64,000 bases of DNA from Bettongia penicillata ogilbyi (lineage: Eukaryota > Chordata > Mammalia > Diprotodontia > Potoroidae), in contig JAJHZJ010000008.1 in NCBI GenBank assembly GCA_023548195.1, positions 5,728,215 through 5,792,214 of the forward strand, read 5' to 3'. Of the stretch, positions 54,598-64,000 are shown piece by piece. Each line of letters begins with the position of its first letter. Positions within the stretch are counted from its first letter, which is position 1. The translations under genes and the position numbers were made by a program. Below the pieces are notes generated by a model that made no database searches, had not been told where the DNA came from, and saw only the letters and a program-made list of their open reading frames with translations.

Positions 54598-54836
54598 CTA
54601 GTTCTTTGTTTGTGACTCCTTGTGACTACATTTGAGGTTTTTATGGCAGACACACTGGCGTAGTTTGCCATTGCCTTCTCCAGCTCATTTGACAGATGAG
54701 GAAACTGAGACAGTCAGGGGTCAGTGGTTTTCCCGGAGTCACACTGCTAGTAAGTGTCTAAGGTCAGATTTCAACTCAGATCCTCCCAACTCCAGGGCTA
54801 GCCCTCTTTGCATTTGTACCACTTAGCTGTCCCTAC
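54598..54836 (-). mobile_element. MAR1-type SINE
   Basis: TGACTCCTTGTGACTACATTT, GTTTGCCATTGCCTTCTCC, GACAGATGAGGAAACTGAGA, reversed head TACCACTTAGCTGTCCC. Confidence 0.85.
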
Positions 54837-55080
54837 ATGCTTCCATCTCATCCCCCAAACGAGAAGATTCTATGATGCCAGACTATTTCTGAGTTCTAGC
54901 CAGTTTTCTGGTATTTTTTAAGAAATTGTTGTCTGGGAGACTGGGCCTTTATAGAAAAAAAATCATTTTTATTGTGCTTTTTTTTATATGATATAGTTAC
55001 TCATTATTTCCCACCTTTCACTCCTCCCACCCACCCCCATCTTAAAATCCTAGTACATGAATCTGCTGAACTGCAGAGTT
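54837..55080. other. Unassigned intronic sequence
   Basis: T-rich and C-rich patches (54960-55045) without a clear family. Confidence 0.3.
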
Positions 55081-55084
55081 GAAA

Positions 55085-55425
55085 ATGGACTCAGAAACAT
55101 ATGATTTAGAGCTGGAAGAAACTTTAATTACCTACTTCAACTTCCTTGTTTCAGAGATGGTAAGGTAAAGGTCTGGGGAGATCAACCAACCAAGGTCACA
55201 TGGGAAGCAGAGCCAGGATTCAGATTCGTGGGATCATAAGAATTAGAAATGGGAAGATCTGAGAGAGGTCTCAGAAGCCACTATAGTTCAACCCCATTAT
55301 TTTATACATTACGGAATTAAGACTCAGGAAAGCTAACTACTTTCCTGTCACACAGGTAACATGCAATAGTGGGAATTTTAGCCTGGGTTCTCTGACTCCA
55401 GATCCTTCAATATTCTAGTATATAA
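55085..55425 (-). mobile_element. Two MIR-family SINEs
   Basis: 55085-55240 (ATGATTTAGAGCTGGAAGAA, CAAGGTCACATGGGAAGC) and 55245-55425 (CCATTATTTTATACATTACGG, TCCTGTCACACAGG). Confidence 0.7.
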
Positions 55426-55780
55426 TTGAGAAGATCAAATTAACATTATCTTGAGTTTCTACTGTATTGATTCTACCATCTAATTAATTTTATAGCTAAT
55501 TTTATAATACCTATCATCTTTCCTGGCTTTAAAGAAGGAACAAATGGTCTACAGCCTCCGATACTTAGAAAGCTTTTGTAAAAAAGCATGTGGTCTGATA
55601 AAAAAAAATCCACCAGACTTCATATTTGAAATGGCATTGAGTACATTGGTAAGAACAGTTGGATCATTTATCATTAACTCTTCCTCAGTGATCCATTATT
55701 ACTAATAAATAAATAATAATCATAAAACCACCTATTTCTTAGATACGGGAATCCAGGTACCAGGGAAACAGGTGGGTGTC
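55426..55780. other. Unassigned; AT-rich with inverted-repeat arm
   Basis: Holds 55506-55533 (second arm). Many TAATTAATTTTATAG-type A/T runs. No exon. Confidence 0.35.
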
Positions 55781-56030
55781 ATAAGGGATAATGTATAATA
55801 GGTATGAAAACACAGAGGACACGGCAGGACACATAAGCGATAATGTATAGTAGGTATGAAAACACAGAGGACACGGCAGGACACATAAGGGATAACGTAC
55901 AGTAGGTATGAAAACACAGAGGACGCAGCAGGACACATAAGGGATAATGTACAGTAGGTATGAAAACACAGAGGACGCGGCAGGACACATAAGGGATAAT
56001 GTACAGTAGGTATGAAAACACAGAGGACAC
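55781..56030 (+). repeat. 52-bp minisatellite, about 4.8 units
   Basis: The unit starts ATAAGGGATAATGTACAGTA and ends GCGGCAGGACAC. Units start at 55781, 55833, 55885, 55937 and 55989. Differences are few and mostly C/T or A/G transitions. 52 is not a multiple of 3, so the array rotates through reading frames, yet all three minus-strand frames stay open across it. Confidence 0.97.
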
Positions 56031-56164
56031 ATGCCCCTCAATTGAGAGGTACCCTAGAACCAAACATTATCTAACTCAATTCCTACCTGAAGAGGGAATC
56101 TTTTTCTAGCATTCTAGACAAGTAGTCACCCAGCTTTCCCCCTTAAGAACTCCAGTGCAAGAAA

Positions 56165-56480
56165 ACCCAATATTTTTTTTTATAAGGTTTGTAATCAATG
56201 AAAATCTGTGCTCTCTCCTTCCTACCTCCCTGTCTCCTGTTGAAAAGAAAGAAAAACAAAACCCCCATTACAGGCATGTGTAGTCAAGCAAAATAAATCT
56301 CCCTGTTGGTCATGTCCAAAAAAATGTATGTCTCAGTCTGCACTCGTGAGTCCATCCTCTGTCTGTCAGGAGGTGGATAGCATGTTTCATCATGAGTCAT
56401 CAGAAATCGTAGATGGTTATTGCCTTGATCAGAATTTATATTTCTTTCAGATTTGAAACCTACCCCTTCTCAAAGAGTTT
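56165..56480 (-). mobile_element. LINE-1 3' end, diverged
   Basis: TTACAGGCATGTGTAGTCAAG, TAAATCTCCCTGTTGGTCATG, AGTCTGCACTCGTGAGTCC. Order as in the other minus-strand L1 3'UTRs. Confidence 0.65.
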
Positions 56481-56484
56481 GCCT

Positions 56485-57035
56485 GTGTCTTGGCATATTT
56501 GAATCTGTGGAAAACACATCCTCCCTGTATCTGAAGAAAATACACACACACCCGATTTGGCAGGCCTTTCTTCAATGTAAGGGGCTTTATTAGATTTGGC
56601 CATGCTCTGGTTTCATAATGGGAGAAGGTTTTATTTGGCCTTGATTGGAGAAAGCCGGTACTAGTGCTTCATCTGAGCTTTTGAACTTTATGGGGTAAAA
56701 CACATATAGAAAATGTTTCACAGTGATTTCATCCAGAGCTTCTACAGTTGCAGGCATTTGATTTTGCAATTTTTTTCTAGCTTCACTATGCAAATTGAAA
56801 CAGTAACCAAACAATACTTTCCAAGTTCAAGCTGTAATGTGAATTGGATGGTCAGCCCATGTTTATACTCTACTTGAGAAAAGATGGAAATGGAATAGAA
56901 AGTTGTTTTCTTAACTGTTGTATTTAAATTGCTGCTTGCACCCGACAGTGGAACACAGCAGAGTCTACTGGTTGCGAACCAAAAGTGCTCAATAAAGTTT
57001 GAACTTAACTATCTACCCAAAAAGAACCAAGGGGA
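56485..57035. other. Unassigned intronic sequence
   Basis: No recognised repeat. It contains TCAATAAAGTTTGAACTTAAC at about 56990, a polyadenylation-like motif with no gene attached. Confidence 0.3.
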
Positions 57036-57039
57036 TGAG

Positions 57040-57240
57040 GACTGGCTCGTTTGGACTATAACATACAGTTGATTAGAAAACCATCACTCGGTGTACATTC
57101 ATTGGACAGACACTGTAAATCCCTAATGAGTTGGGCCCAGAATTAAAAGGAGACAAGAGAGTGGAATTGCCTTTAGGAAATTTCAAAGGTCTTTTAATGG
57201 TCCCAGACTTCTCACCACGTCTTTTGTGAAAGGTTTCCTT
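57040..57240 (+). mobile_element. RTE LINE fragment
   Basis: The frame gives HSVYIHWTDTVNP, two stops, then KRRQESGIAFRKFQRSF, aligning with the C-terminal part of RTE RT (YVYLGQIV .. RRI). Confidence 0.65.
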
Positions 57241-57354
57241 AATTCACCAACCAGGAGTGATCATTCCCTCCTCTGAATTCTATACCTTTCTCTCCTTTCA
57301 TATTCACATCATAACCTTTGATATAAGGTTATACAAGTTATATATTACATGCAC

Positions 57355-57660
57355 ATATATGATGGTTGTTTGGCTTCATTTTTGAAGAGGACCAGCGACA
57401 TCACAGGGTGATGTCTTAACTCATGTGTGAATTGGATTTAAGTGAGGCAGAGTTGCACAAAGGCATCAGTCTTACTCTCCCTCTCTGATTCATCAAAGTC
57501 TAATGGCAAGACAAAAGTCAAGACGACTGGTGGTACCCTGAGATCCAGCGGATGATCTTGGTGTCTTCACATCTGACCAAGCTCTGGGTACTCCACAGCA
57601 CCTGCTTCAGCTGCTTTCATGGCTGTTGGAACAAATTGTTCTCATCTTCTTATTCCACAG
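57355..57660 (-). mobile_element. RTE-tailed repeat
   Basis: GTTGTTTGGCTTCATTTTTG, then AAGAGGACCAGCGACATCAC and GATTTAAGTGAGGCAGAGTTG, a variant of the tail at 6252. The middle and right parts diverge. Confidence 0.65.
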
Positions 57661-58290
57661 GGGAAGTCCTACACATATGTAATATGTGTATACATATATG
57701 ATATGTGCTTACATGTATACATTGCATATCTACATGTATATGTGTGTTTATCCATATACACATTTTTTAGGGAGATAGAGGAGGTAGCATGTACCAGACA
57801 AGGCAAACCTCTTCTAACACTTTGACTGCCATAAACCCTCAAACCCTGATGGAGACACCTAAGACCCTGAACCCAAGAGCCTTGGGAATAGTGATGCTTC
57901 CAGGCCAGTGTCCTTAGGCATCATTCCGGGAAGTGAGGCCATTAGAGATATAGCCTGGAAACTGCTCCTACAGCTGCTATAGCCAAAGCTACTAAAGACC
58001 CAGAAAGGAAAGTTCTTACCACTGAAGTCCGTGATACTGACAAATGGTTCAAGGTTAGAAACTGATGGAACTCTTATCAGTGAAAATGACGTTTAAAAAG
58101 ATATTAGCATCTTGTTTTTCCACTGTACCCCAAGGACCATGTGACTTTTCCATCTAACTCATAATTGAAACTTTCCGTATCAGTTCTCAGTGCTTTGCAT
58201 ATAGTAGACATTTATTTATTTGCAAATACACAGACAATCCATAGACAAATAAGTGTCACAGAAAGTAGAATAGGTAAAGAGAGAGATCTG
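57661..58290. other. Unassigned, with TATG-type microsatellite
   Basis: 57670-57760 is (TATATG)-like. The rest has no recognised element. Confidence 0.35.
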
Positions 58291-58297
58291 GAAAGTG

Positions 58298-58298
<1 letters not shown>

Positions 58299-58330
<32 letters not shown>
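58299..58330 (+). repeat. (TG)n microsatellite
   Basis: About 14 uninterrupted TG units. Confidence 0.95.
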
Positions 58331-58334
<4 letters not shown>

Positions 58335-58374
58335 TTTTCTGTAGTAACATTCAACAAACGTCAAGTGTCTGTGT

Positions 58375-58495
58375 AGATATTTTAATAGGCATAAAGTTTA
58401 AATAAGACATAAGCCCTGCCCTCATGGAACTTAGTTGGAGGATAAGATGCAAACATAGGCAGGTATGTAATCCATAACACTGTTGTAAGGAAAAG
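58375..58495 (+). repeat. Unnamed dispersed repeat, short copy
   Basis: AAGCCCTGCCCTCATGGAAC followed by TTAGTTGGAGGATAAGATGC. Confidence 0.45.
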
Positions 58496-58684
58496 ACCGT
58501 AAGGTGCCACAAAAATTGGAGCGCTTATTAATTGACCTGCTCACTTTGATGCTAGAATGCCTAGGTTACATTGAGCTAACAGGGAGGGAGGTGAACAAAT
58601 CTGGAATATATCGATGTAGTTATAGAGAATGCACGAGTGTGATACCATCTTGTGATGATGCTCTTATCGTGATTTTTCTTCCAG

Positions 58685-58751
58685 TGTTTAAGTGGGTGAG
58701 AAGGACACTAATTGCGCTAGTCCAAGCCACTTTTGGAAGAACGATCAACAA
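58685..58751 (+). CDS. SNX25: SNX25 exon I: C-terminal domain, first helix
   Basis: 67 bases, phase 1 to 2. Acceptor TTTTCTTCCAG|TG, donor AACAA|GTGAGT. With the A from exon H the peptide is MFKWVRRTLIALVQATFGRT, then IN and a split lysine. It opens the sorting-nexin C-terminal domain of the SNX13/14/25 group. Human has V for A after LVQ. The next exon should begin with the third base of the lysine codon and QIRDTV. I did not find it in 58752-64000, so that intron is at least 5.2 kb here. Confidence 0.97.
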
Positions 58752-58792
58752 GTGAGTAGCAACTGCTTTAATATAGTTATGAAATTTATGAG

Positions 58793-58993
58793 ATCAGCAT
58801 GGTACAGTGGAAAGGGCACTGACTCTGGAGTCAGAGGGTCTGGGTTCGAGACCTGCGTGCTGACAGTGTGACCTTAGGCAAGTCACTTAAACTCTCTAGG
58901 TCTCTATTTCCTCATAAGTGAAGATAAGAAGTTCGATTTCAGTGTCTGAGGTCTCTTCCAACTCTAAATCCAAGATCTCACGATCCTGTGATG
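58793..58993 (+). mobile_element. MIR3-like SINE
   Basis: CATGGTACAGTGGAAAGGGC, GGGTTCGAGACCTGCG, AGTGTGACCTTAGGCAAGTC, TGAGGTCTCTTCCAACTCTA. It starts about 40 bases after the donor of exon I. Confidence 0.88.
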
Positions 58994-59064
58994 CCCTGTT
59001 CTGTGCCTACACAAGCCACTTAATTAACCGGACAGTCACATATGGCCCCAGGCATTGATATAAT

Positions 59065-59545
59065 GCTGAATCTAGAAAGGACCTTAGAAATCAACTAGCC
59101 TACCTTTTGTATAAGAGCCTCAACAACTAGATATCTTGTCTTTACTTGAATACCTCCACTAATAGGGGCTCATTTTTCCCCAAGGAAGCTCATTCACTTT
59201 TGGACAGTTCTAAATGCTAGGAAATTTTTCTCTATGTGAAGACTCTCTATAACTTCGGTTCTTACTGTTCATTCTGTCCTCTGGAACAAGTCCAGTCTTT
59301 CTCCTCTCTGAAAGCACTTCAGTTCTTTAAAGCTGCTGTCATTATCTCTACTGTCTTGTTTTTTCTCCAAGCTAAGCCTCCCCATTTCTTTAACTCCTTG
59401 TGATGTGCCGTGGTTTTGAGTTCCCTTGTTACCCTAGTTGCCTGTTCTAACTTGTTTGTACAAGGTTCATATTTCTGAAAATACTAGACCCCAAACTGAA
59501 GCCAGTAGTCTAGATGTTGTCCAAGTAGAGTAGTATGACTTATTT
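59065..59545 (-). mobile_element. L3/CR1 LINE 3' region
   Basis: CAGTTCTAAATGCTAGGAAA, TTCATTCTGTCCTCTGGAAC, CAAGCTAAGCCTCCCC, CAAACTGAAGCCAGTAGTC and TCTAGATGTTGTCCAAGTAG, the reverse of the L3 3' half. Confidence 0.65.
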
Positions 59546-60390
59546 TCTAAAGCAGACGATCTAAGAGGAGGTAACAATTGGCCCAAGGTCCTTAACTTAC
59601 TTTCCTTCATTTCTCTGCCCACTGTGCTAACCAGTGGTCACCTTTTACAGTAGGAACAACATCCTACTCTCTCTTCTCGTCAAGTTAGGCTAGTTTTTGC
59701 TTAAAAGGTATTAGGATGTTGCTCAAGACGTGGTTAGTTCCGAGGACTCCGGGCTAAGACGGTTGACATCAATTCCTTGTATTCTATGTCCAAAGCCATA
59801 GAGCACCAGGGGAGATCTGATTCTTGACTGGTGGTTTACAGCTGAATCAATGAGAGGCATTTTCAATATATAACCTTTTTGAATACCCTTCTCCTGCTAT
59901 TGCTAAGTCTATCTCTTTTCATTAACTGTGGATGACCTGAAAGTGTCTCATTCTGTTTCAGTATCAAATCTAAATGACCAAGGGCTAGCCTTGAACCACC
60001 TGAGAATCCCTTCAGCTGGTTGCAGAGGTAAAATAGGCATTCACATACTTAGGAGAATTACTTTTCATTTCTGCCCTTGCGAATGACTTAATTATCCTCT
60101 TGGTGGTCAGAGGCCACGTTGGATCAAATTAACTCAGCTGCCAAGGTCAAAGGGCTCTCTTTGGAGAAGTTCTCTTTCAGTCATAGCACGGATTTGGATG
60201 TCTGATGTACCATTTCTCCACTTCATACCATAAGAGATATTCCATCCTCACCCTCCAAGCTACAGTGAATAGGACTCAGAACAGAATGGAATGGAAACAC
60301 AAGATATGCTCTGCTTTCTGCGTGCTTAGTCTGCATGCAACCTTGAAGTGATGTGTGGTTTGGTTTGGTTTGGTTTGATTGTTTTATGAA
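59546..60390. other. Unassigned, with a MIR-like fragment
   Basis: 59565-59640 looks like a - MIR head (TTGGCCCAAGGTCC, CACTGTGCTAACC). The remainder is unassigned. Confidence 0.35.
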
Positions 60391-60391
60391 G

Positions 60392-60636
60392 TGCATTCAG
60401 TTGTTTTTCAGTTGCGTCCAACTCTTTGTGACCCCATTTGCAGTTTTCTTGACAAAGATACTAGAATGGTTTGCTGTGTCCTTCTCCCACTCATTTTACA
60501 GATGAGTAAACTGAGACAAACCGGGTCAAGTGACTTGTCTAAGGCTACACAGCTAAGGTCATATTTGAACTCAGGAAGGTGAGTCTTCCTGACTCCAGGT
60601 CTGGCACTCTATCTTCTGTACCACCTAGCTACCCTT
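60392..60636 (-). mobile_element. MAR1-type SINE
   Basis: CAGTTGCGTCCAACTCTTTG, TTTACAGATGAGTAAACTGAG, CTAAGGCTACACAGCTAAGG, reversed head TACCACCTAGCTACCC. Confidence 0.9.
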
Positions 60637-61560
60637 CTTTTACTATAGCAACTCTTAAGATATTTGGTCTTGAAGGGGTGGCGATCTGTGTCTACATCAT
60701 GGAGAGATTGTGATATGGTTAAATGGAGGGAGAATACGCACTGTTGAAAACAGTCATCTCTACAGTCAATTGTTCTTTCTTCAGTACTCACTGAGTTCCT
60801 AGAACTATTTGCTGATACTTTCACCTGTGCAATGTAATTTGCATATTTGATAAACTATACAGTGTATATAGTTCAATCATCTGTTCCACATTCATTTATT
60901 CCTATTTTGTGCCCTGGGGAGACATAAATTTCAGCTAAAACATAGCCTCTGTCCTAATGGAGTTGCCATCATTAAGAAGCATATAATTCATATAGCTTTA
61001 TTTTATGAGGAAGAGATTGAGAAGTGTTAATCAAAGGTTATCTCCCTTTTGGCCTCCTAAAATGTTAGTCAAAGAGGCAGCTTTTGGGGGGCTCTATCTT
61101 CCTATTTTTCATTGTCCCCAGAAATCTCTATCATCAATTAATCTTTATTCCTAGAGTAACTATTAAGTATAATTCTGATATTATGTAAGAAGAAAAGATA
61201 GTTTGAATAAAATACATTCCTCTAGATGACATTTATTTATGATGCTTCAGTAAAAGGTCTTTTTTTCAAGTGCCTCAGTAGTCAAAATTTAGATCTTTCA
61301 TGAGACTTGAAAATATGACCTTCTCCAGAATAGAAATATGATTCAGATGCCAAAAATGCAATAGGACTGAGTCTGAAAGGGATATAAATACTTTTTATAA
61401 TGTTAAAATATAATGGTATTTTGTGATTAAATTAATTATTTCCAGTTAAATGTTAATTTATACTTGTTCCTTAAATATATGCATGTAACTAGAACAAATA
61501 TGGCAAAATTTTATATATTGAAACTTATGGGCAGAATCTTCATTATATTGCATTGAATAT
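60637..61560. other. Unassigned intronic sequence
   Basis: AT-rich intron after exon I. No recognised repeat. Confidence 0.3.
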
Positions 61561-61574
61561 ACGTGATTCATTCA

Positions 61575-61680
61575 TTTATGTATGAGTTTAATAAGTGGCT
61601 AAGTCTAGTCAGTACTAGGTTTTAGGAATACAATAACAAAAAATGGTACCTGCCCTCAAGGAGTTTGTATTCTATTTCAT
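61575..61680 (+). repeat. Unnamed dispersed repeat, short copy
   Basis: GTCAGTACTAGGTTTTAGGAA and ACCTGCCCTCAAGGAGTTTG. Confidence 0.45.
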
Positions 61681-62375
61681 CCTATGATGCTTCAAAAAAA
61701 AAGTCATGGATTGATCAGTATGATTACTTTCTCCAATGACGTAGCACCATCTTATTGTAGTAGACAGTTTGGGGAGTTTGTTAGCCCCTGCCCCCACTCT
61801 CAGTAATCATCACCTGGTGGCCAGCTCTGATGATGAGTGTCCCCACATCTGCTCGATTGGGCCTTGGGTGACAGACCAGTCATGATGTAGAGCTTGGAGT
61901 GTGTGGACCAAGTATTGCTTTAAGATGTAAGAGGGATCCATAACCCCTAAGACGTTTAAATCAAGTCTTAAGACATGAAGCCTTTCCACCTCAGTAGTGC
62001 CCTTCAAAACCGGTGCCCCAATGGCATAGCCACCGAGGACCTAGGATTACCTCTGTTCTGTGAAGAGAGGAGGAGGTGATTGATTTAATTCGTGATTTAA
62101 TTCTATTTGAGGGTATCGTTATAGTAGAAAAATCTCAGTGTTAGGATTACATCACATAAAAGATTTGCCCACCTCTCCACTGCCTCTGTTTTCAGCCTGC
62201 CAAGGCAAACCATTTTACTTCGATTATTGCCATTTAGGTCTTGGGAAAAGAGATTTCTTTTTCTAAGTCTTCGGAAGCTGCCCATTTCTCTTCCCATTTT
62301 AGGTTTAGTAAATAATAAAACACACCTAGTTCAGACACCAAGTAATGGCACGCACATTCTTAGGGGATTTGGGTT
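61681..62375. other. Unassigned, with a coding-like minus-strand block
   Basis: 61810-62030 on - reads as an open protein-like stretch (LHVLRLDLNVLGVMDPSYIL in its middle). It is bounded by an acceptor-like CTCTTCACAG (near 62058) and a donor-like CCAG|GTGATG (near 61814). Stops occur just inside the upstream border. No family recognised. See findings. Confidence 0.35.
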
Positions 62376-62379
62376 TACA

Positions 62380-62505
62380 AAATGCTTTTCTCCCAACAAG
62401 CAGCCCCATAAAGTGGGTAGTGGGCAGGGGTAACTCTGTTTTACCGATGAAAAAACTGAATTTCAAGGTGAAATGTTTGATCTGAATTAACATGGCTAGT
62501 AAGTA
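62380..62505 (-). mobile_element. MIR SINE, degraded
   Basis: TTTACAAAATGCTTTTCTCC, TTTTACCGATGAAAAAACTG, ATGGCTAGTAAGTATTATAG. Confidence 0.6.
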
Positions 62506-62559
62506 TTATAGCCTGATCTTTCTTTTAATTCTTGTGATGCTAAAACCAGTATTTTTTTC

Positions 62560-62990
62560 ATATTTATATAATTGGTACAGTTAGGATTGTTAGAGTATAG
62601 TATGGATCTAGCTAATCATCCCAGTCATTTTAATTAAATAATTATTCCATTTACCAATTTTTTTTGGTCTTAGTACCAATCTCCCTCATACCATGGGGGT
62701 CTGTTTTCTGGGGTCTCTCTTCTGTTTCATTGACTTTTTTTCTGTATTTCCCATTAACAGACAGCTTTTATAATTATTATATTTTATAATTATTGTTCTG
62801 TAATACATTTTGAAGCCTGGGAGGCTTTGACTATGTTAAATATCTTGCTAATGACTTCTGTTGCTATTTGCTGGCCTCCGACTTTATTGCTTATGTTGGT
62901 CATTTTCCCCATTATTTTCTCCTGATCACTGTAAGCCACTTTTAATTCTACCTTCAGTTCCTTTTGTGATACTTTAACTGCTGCAAATAT
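62560..62990 (-). mobile_element. LINE-1 ORF2 fragment, diverged
   Basis: Minus-strand equivalents of the L1 endonuclease-RT text: CTCTTCTGTTTCATTGAC, then CTGTAATACATTTTGAAGCC. Confidence 0.5.
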
Positions 62991-63029
62991 CCCTTTTGTT
63001 CTCCTATCCTAATTTTCTATGAATCTAAG

Positions 63030-63290
63030 TATACAACAGAGGCACAAATAAACAATGATATTAATAGCTAATGCTTATACATAGTTTTAATGTTCACAAC
63101 CTGCTTTATACCCCTTATCTTAGTGGAGCCACACAAGAGTTTTCTGAAGTGTTACCCCAGAGATTATTATCCCCATTTTATAGATGAGGAAACTTTTACA
63201 GTGACATTAACGGACTTGCTTATCATCCCATAGCTAGTAACAGAGATGAGATGTAAACCCAGATTTCTCCTTCCACTAGAAGAGATATAT
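63030..63290 (-). mobile_element. MIR SINE
   Basis: ATAGCTAATGCTTATACATA, CCCCATTTTATAGATGAGGAA, CATCCCATAGCTAGTAACAG, GATGTAAACCCAGATTTC. Confidence 0.75.
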
Positions 63291-63294
63291 TTTT

Positions 63295-64000
63295 AAATGA
63301 TGCATCTTAAATTTAATAATTTATTGTAAATTCTTGTTTTTTTCTTGCATTGAAATTTTGATAACACAATATTGTGTCATGTAACTGTATAGTATCATGT
63401 TGTAAACAAGTCATTACACACACATATTCCTGCCGATGCATGCTGGATGGACTTCCCAACATTGCACAACTCATTCTTGTGTTAACACTTGCTTGTTAAA
63501 ACCTGTTGGCAGACTTGACAGTTATAACTTGCATTTTGTGTGTTTATTTGGAAAATAATGTAATCACTATGACTTTAATTCTGTTACACAGCAGATGAAG
63601 CATGTGTGAATGGTTTTTAAAAATTTTCTTATCTTTTCTTCTTTCCTTATGCTTTCAATGACCTCAATTGTACCCGAGGCTACTATCACCCATCCTGGAT
63701 CATTCCAGCACCCCCCAGGGGGGCAGTGTTGTCCACTTTGGGGACCTTGTACTGGAGCATAAATTCCTAAATGAATGAAATGTTCCTATTGAGAGCTTTT
63801 GTTTCTTAAGTGTTAAAATCTGATAGCAATTTGATTTGAGGTTACAGAAGAAGTATCACCCAGAGGTTTTCATTTCATCAAGAGGACTAAGGGTTGTTGA
63901 GGATTTGAGTCTGTGGGCCATGTTTGCCCTTTGCTCTACTGCTCTTAGAGAAGTAGGTGAGGAGGCAGCAGGCTCTGCCTAGGACTCCTGCAGTGGAGGC
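63295..64000. other. Unassigned intronic sequence
   Basis: A 13-bp perfect palindrome CCCCCCAGGGGGG lies at 63711-63723. No exon or repeat recognised. The SNX25 gene presumably continues past the right edge. Confidence 0.35.

Larger units (their letters stand above)
53958..55533. repeat. 28-bp perfect inverted repeat
   Basis: TTTAAAGCCAGGAAAGATGA followed by TAGGTATT at 53958-53985. Its exact reverse complement, beginning AATACCTATCATC, is at 55506-55533. Spacer about 1.5 kb. Similarity ends abruptly on both sides. Confidence 0.9.
15960..58751 (+). other. SNX25: SNX25 gene body, partial (nine coding exons)
   Basis: Gene-level entry joining the nine exons listed separately. Their sum is 1307 coding bases with a single continuous frame. 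Introns run from about 2.7 to 8.2 kb. Missing to the left are the exons for the N-terminus and PXA region. Missing to the right is the rest of the nexin C-terminal domain, which in human continues QIRDTVSWIF. The gene sits in + orientation and no other functional gene interrupts it. SNX25 is reported to act in endosomal sorting, including effects on TGF-beta receptor degradation. That is family knowledge, not visible here. Confidence 0.95.

Noticed and set aside
55781..56030. CRISPR array
   Set aside because: The repeats are directly tandem with no unique spacers, and the genome is a vertebrate.
55732..56063. Three overlapping minus-strand frames of 68-100 codons
   Set aside because: They are the same 52-bp minisatellite read in three frames. 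No gene context.
63711..63723. CCCCCCAGGGGGG palindrome as terminator or regulatory site
   Set aside because: A 13-bp palindrome with no gene or promoter nearby. Easily explained by chance in a C/G-rich patch.
58752..64000. Next SNX25 exon (expected to start with QIRDTV)
   Set aside because: I scanned for it and found no matching text, so the exon is presumed to lie beyond the window.

Overview
The window is vertebrate nuclear DNA: long introns, GT-AG exons and dense interspersed repeats, with no bacterial-style gene packing. The repeats point to a marsupial (metatherian). They include LINE-1 copies with the marsupial-type 3' end, tRNA/CORE SINEs whose tails look like the end of BovB/RTE elements (called MAR1-type here), an RTE LINE with a readable reverse transcriptase, and older MIR, L2, L3/CR1 and DNA-transposon relics. 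The species cannot be resolved from the sequence alone.

The only functional gene I can support is SNX25 (sorting nexin 25) on the + strand. Nine consecutive coding exons lie at 15960-16091, 19402-19674, 22650-22814, 29691-29822, 32549-32689, 40880-40993, 46065-46229, 50326-50443 and 58685-58751. Together they encode about 435 residues with no stop or frameshift. Every exon has a consensus acceptor and a GT donor, and all phases agree. In order they encode the RGS domain (exons A-B), a charged coiled-coil linker (C-D), the phosphoinositide-binding PX domain (E-G), an acidic linker (H) and the start of the sorting-nexin C-terminal domain (I). The N-terminal PXA region and the last exons must lie outside the window. 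The first 15.9 kb and the last 5.2 kb are therefore intron or flank.

The rest is intron filled with repeats, many nested in each other. 1-15959 holds a 5'-complete but 3'-truncated L1 with the first part of ORF1, a nested RTE-tailed SINE pair, two L1 3' ends, a minus-strand L1 3'UTR, a 7SL RNA pseudogene and a 51-bp inverted repeat. 16-30 kb holds L3/CR1, MAR1 and MIR copies, a mariner-like MITE, and target-site duplications around an L1 tail and a SINE. 30-46 kb is mostly MIR, L2, MAR1 and microsatellites. 46-58 kb has a MIR/MAR1 nest, an RTE LINE carrying a 31-bp tandem repeat, a 28-bp perfect inverted repeat and a 52-bp minisatellite. 58.7-64 kb is the intron after exon I.

I found no CRISPR array, operon, new enzyme system or other coherent undescribed system. 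The unusual signals are structural: the odd L1, the inverted repeats, the minisatellite and a large unnamed dispersed repeat family. Repeat names come from recognising consensus-like text, not from a database search.
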